The translations under genes were made by a program, and so were the position numbers. Below the pieces are notes generated by a model. The model was given only the letters and a program-made list of their open reading frames with translations, had not been told where the DNA came from and searched no databases. DNA of 6,616 nt from Oscillospiraceae bacterium (GTDB taxonomy: Bacteria; Bacillota; Clostridia; Oscillospirales; Oscillospiraceae): the NCBI GenBank assembly GCA_020866945.1, contig JAJBVW010000058.1:1-6616 (forward strand). The letters are read 5' to 3'. Positions 6,001 through 6,616 of the stretch are shown here, piece by piece. The number at the start of each line of letters is the position of its first letter. Position 1 is the stretch's first letter.

Positions 6001-6046
6001 GGTTTATATTCGCAAGCATTTAAACCGCGCCGCACAGAGCGGACGC
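6001..6046 (-). other. Two abutting hairpins in the leader of the Asp23-fakA operon
   Basis: Reading the minus strand, GCG-CCGC pairs with GCGG-CGC across a TCTGT loop, with one bulged T (6046-6027, 7 bp). It is followed without a gap by a 6-bp stem GGTTTA/TAAACC with a 14-base loop (6026-6001). TTTTAATT comes next, then the ribosome site. The second stem plus U-rich tract resembles a weak attenuator, but its stem is AT-rich and its loop large, so termination efficiency is doubtful. No known riboswitch class was recognised. Confidence 0.35.
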
Positions 6047-6094
6047 AGGAAAAAATCTTATCACAGGCCCACTTATAGTAAAAGGCCATTGGCT

Positions 6095-6123
6095 ATTATA
6101 ACGCATTCGGAACGCTTTCACAA
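6095..6123 (-). promoter_or_regulatory. Sigma-A type promoter for the Asp23-fakA operon
   Basis: On the minus strand TTGTGA (6123-6118, 4 of 6 to the -35 consensus), an exact 17-base spacer and a perfect TATAAT (6100-6095) form the best promoter match in the window. Transcription would start near 6088, leaving a leader of about 120 bases before TTG 5968. This explains the large gap in front of the operon and leaves room for leader control. Confidence 0.7.
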
Positions 6124-6146
6124 GAAAAATTTTACGGAGGGAGAAT

Positions 6147-6242
6147 GTGACAATTATAAAACTCTTTTCAACGACGTTGGTTTGTGTTAAAATGACAAAG
6201 AGAGTATGTGTATTTTATTGTTTGCTTGAAAATATTTTTTAA
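6147..6242 (+). CDS. Possible 31-residue leader ORF upstream of nifJ
   Basis: GTG 6147 is preceded by GGAGG (6136-6140) at a 6-base spacing. The frame runs 31 codons to TAA 6240-6242, giving a peptide that begins MTIIKLFSTTLVCVKMTKRV and then has three Cys/aromatic-rich residues groups (CVFYCLLENIF). The stop lies just ahead of the nifJ ribosome site, so translation could be coupled. The sequence is AT-rich and lacks the codon bias of the neighbouring genes. If the candidate nifJ promoter at 6165-6193 is right, the ORF start would lie upstream of the transcript. I recognise no family and it may well be chance. Confidence 0.25.
   Translation: MTIIKLFSTTLVCVKMTKRVCVFYCLLENIF
6165..6193 (+). 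promoter_or_regulatory. Candidate promoter for nifJ
   Basis: TTTTCA (6165-6170, 4 of 6), a 17-base spacer and TAAAAT (6188-6193, 5 of 6) with an extended TG one base upstream of the hexamer. Transcription would begin near 6200, leaving a leader of about 57 bases. The surrounding 100 bases are AT-rich, as expected for a strong promoter of a highly expressed metabolic gene. Confidence 0.5.
6181..6199. promoter_or_regulatory. Inverted repeat over the nifJ -10 element, possible redox-repressor operator
   Basis: TTTGT and ACAAA flank a 9-base centre that contains the -10 hexamer. The half-sites resemble those of the NADH-sensing repressor Rex (TTGT...ACAA), which controls anaerobic carbon and electron metabolism in many Bacillota. 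The inner positions do not follow the Rex consensus and the spacing is one base short, so this is only a suggestion. Confidence 0.25.
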
Positions 6243-6256
6243 AAGGAGATGCGCCT

Positions 6257-6616
6257 ATGTCTCGAGCCAAGAAAACAATGGACGGCAACAACGCCGCCGC
6301 CCATGTGTCCTATGCGTTCACCGAGGTGGCCGCGATTTATCCCATCACGCCGTCCAGCCCGATGGCGGACTTTGTGGATCAGTGGGCCGCCGCCGGTCAG
6401 AAAAACCTGTTTGGAACTACCGTGAAGGTGCAGGAAATGCAGGCGGAGTCCGGCGCGGCCGGCGCCGTCCACGGCAGCCTGAACGCCGGCGCCCTGACCA
6501 CCACCTATACGGCCAGCCAGGGTCTTCTGCTGATGATTCCCAATATGTATAAAATCGCGGCGGAGCGTCTGCCGACGGTGTTCCATGTGTCCGCCCGCGC
6601 TGTGGCGGGCCACGCG
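6257..6616 (+). CDS. nifJ: Pyruvate:ferredoxin (flavodoxin) oxidoreductase, N-terminal part (runs off right edge)
   Basis: This cytoplasmic enzyme oxidatively decarboxylates pyruvate with CoA to acetyl-CoA and CO2, reducing ferredoxin; it is the main pyruvate-consuming step in strict anaerobes. Only the first 120 codons of about 1,170-1,200 are present, covering part of domain I, the pyrimidine-side thiamine diphosphate and substrate-binding region. Family blocks are MDGNNAAAHVSYAFTEVAAI (8-27), YPITPSSPMADF (28-39) and EMQAESGAAGAVHGSLNAGA (60-79), then TYTASQGLLLMIPNMYKIA and VFHVSARA. T31, E64 and R114 fall at the same numbers as the active-site Thr31, Glu64 and Arg114 of the Desulfovibrio africanus enzyme. 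This supports both the start codon and the single-chain form. ATG 6257 has AAAAGGAG 8 bases upstream. It is divergent from the Asp23-fakA operon across a 288-base gap. Confidence 0.95.
   Translation, partial: MSRAKKTMDGNNAAAHVSYAFTEVAAIYPITPSSPMADFVDQWAAAGQKNLFGTTVKVQEMQAESGAAGAVHGSLNAGALTTTYTASQGLLLMIPNMYKIAAERLPTVFHVSARAVAGHA

Noticed and set aside
5583..6016. The 9-base word ATTCGCAAG occurring at 5583-5591 and 6008-6016, both upstream of minus-strand genes.
   Set aside because: A single shared 9-mer between two short gaps is not far from chance, and it has no dyad or match to a known operator.

Overview
The window suggests a GC-rich, low-redundancy Bacillota genome, probably an anaerobic Clostridia member of the Oscillospiraceae type. 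The reasons are the strong Shine-Dalgarno sites, several TTG starts, an Asp23-family gene followed by fakA, a pyruvate:ferredoxin oxidoreductase, and GC-rich coding sequence set against AT-rich intergenic gaps. The taxon is an inference; no rRNA or taxonomic marker is present.

Layout, left to right. Positions 1-334 (minus) hold the N-terminal part of an unrecognised acidic protein that runs off the left edge. Its start overlaps the end of a SpoU-family 23S rRNA ribose methyltransferase gene (rlmB type, minus, 327-1073). Diverging from rlmB is a two-gene plus-strand unit. Its first gene is a rhomboid-fold membrane protein without the protease motif and with a Cys/His-rich tail (1171-2031). Its second is a membrane-anchored PQQ-like beta-propeller protein (2074 onward) whose frame is cut by one in-frame TAG at 3355-3357 and then stays open to 3804. 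A perfect 22-bp inverted repeat with A- and T-tracts (3823-3872) acts as a two-way terminator against the convergent minus-strand unit: an Asp23-family gene (5621-5968) followed by fakA (3882-5558). A divergent AT-rich regulatory gap (5969-6256) separates that unit from the first 120 codons of nifJ/por (plus, 6257 to the right edge).

How the genes relate. FakA phosphorylates fatty acids presented by FakB (DegV) proteins, and Asp23 proteins associate with the envelope, so the minus-strand operon points to membrane lipid and envelope maintenance. The rhomboid-like and propeller genes form a probable membrane/extracytoplasmic pair of unknown role. RlmB modifies 23S rRNA. NifJ is central to anaerobic carbon and energy metabolism.

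No mobile element, CRISPR array, tRNA or rRNA was seen. The items most worth a second look are the single amber codon inside the propeller gene, the catalytically silent rhomboid with its metal-binding-like tail, and the leader structures upstream of fakA, the Asp23 gene and nifJ. I see no convincing wholly new multi-gene system in this window.
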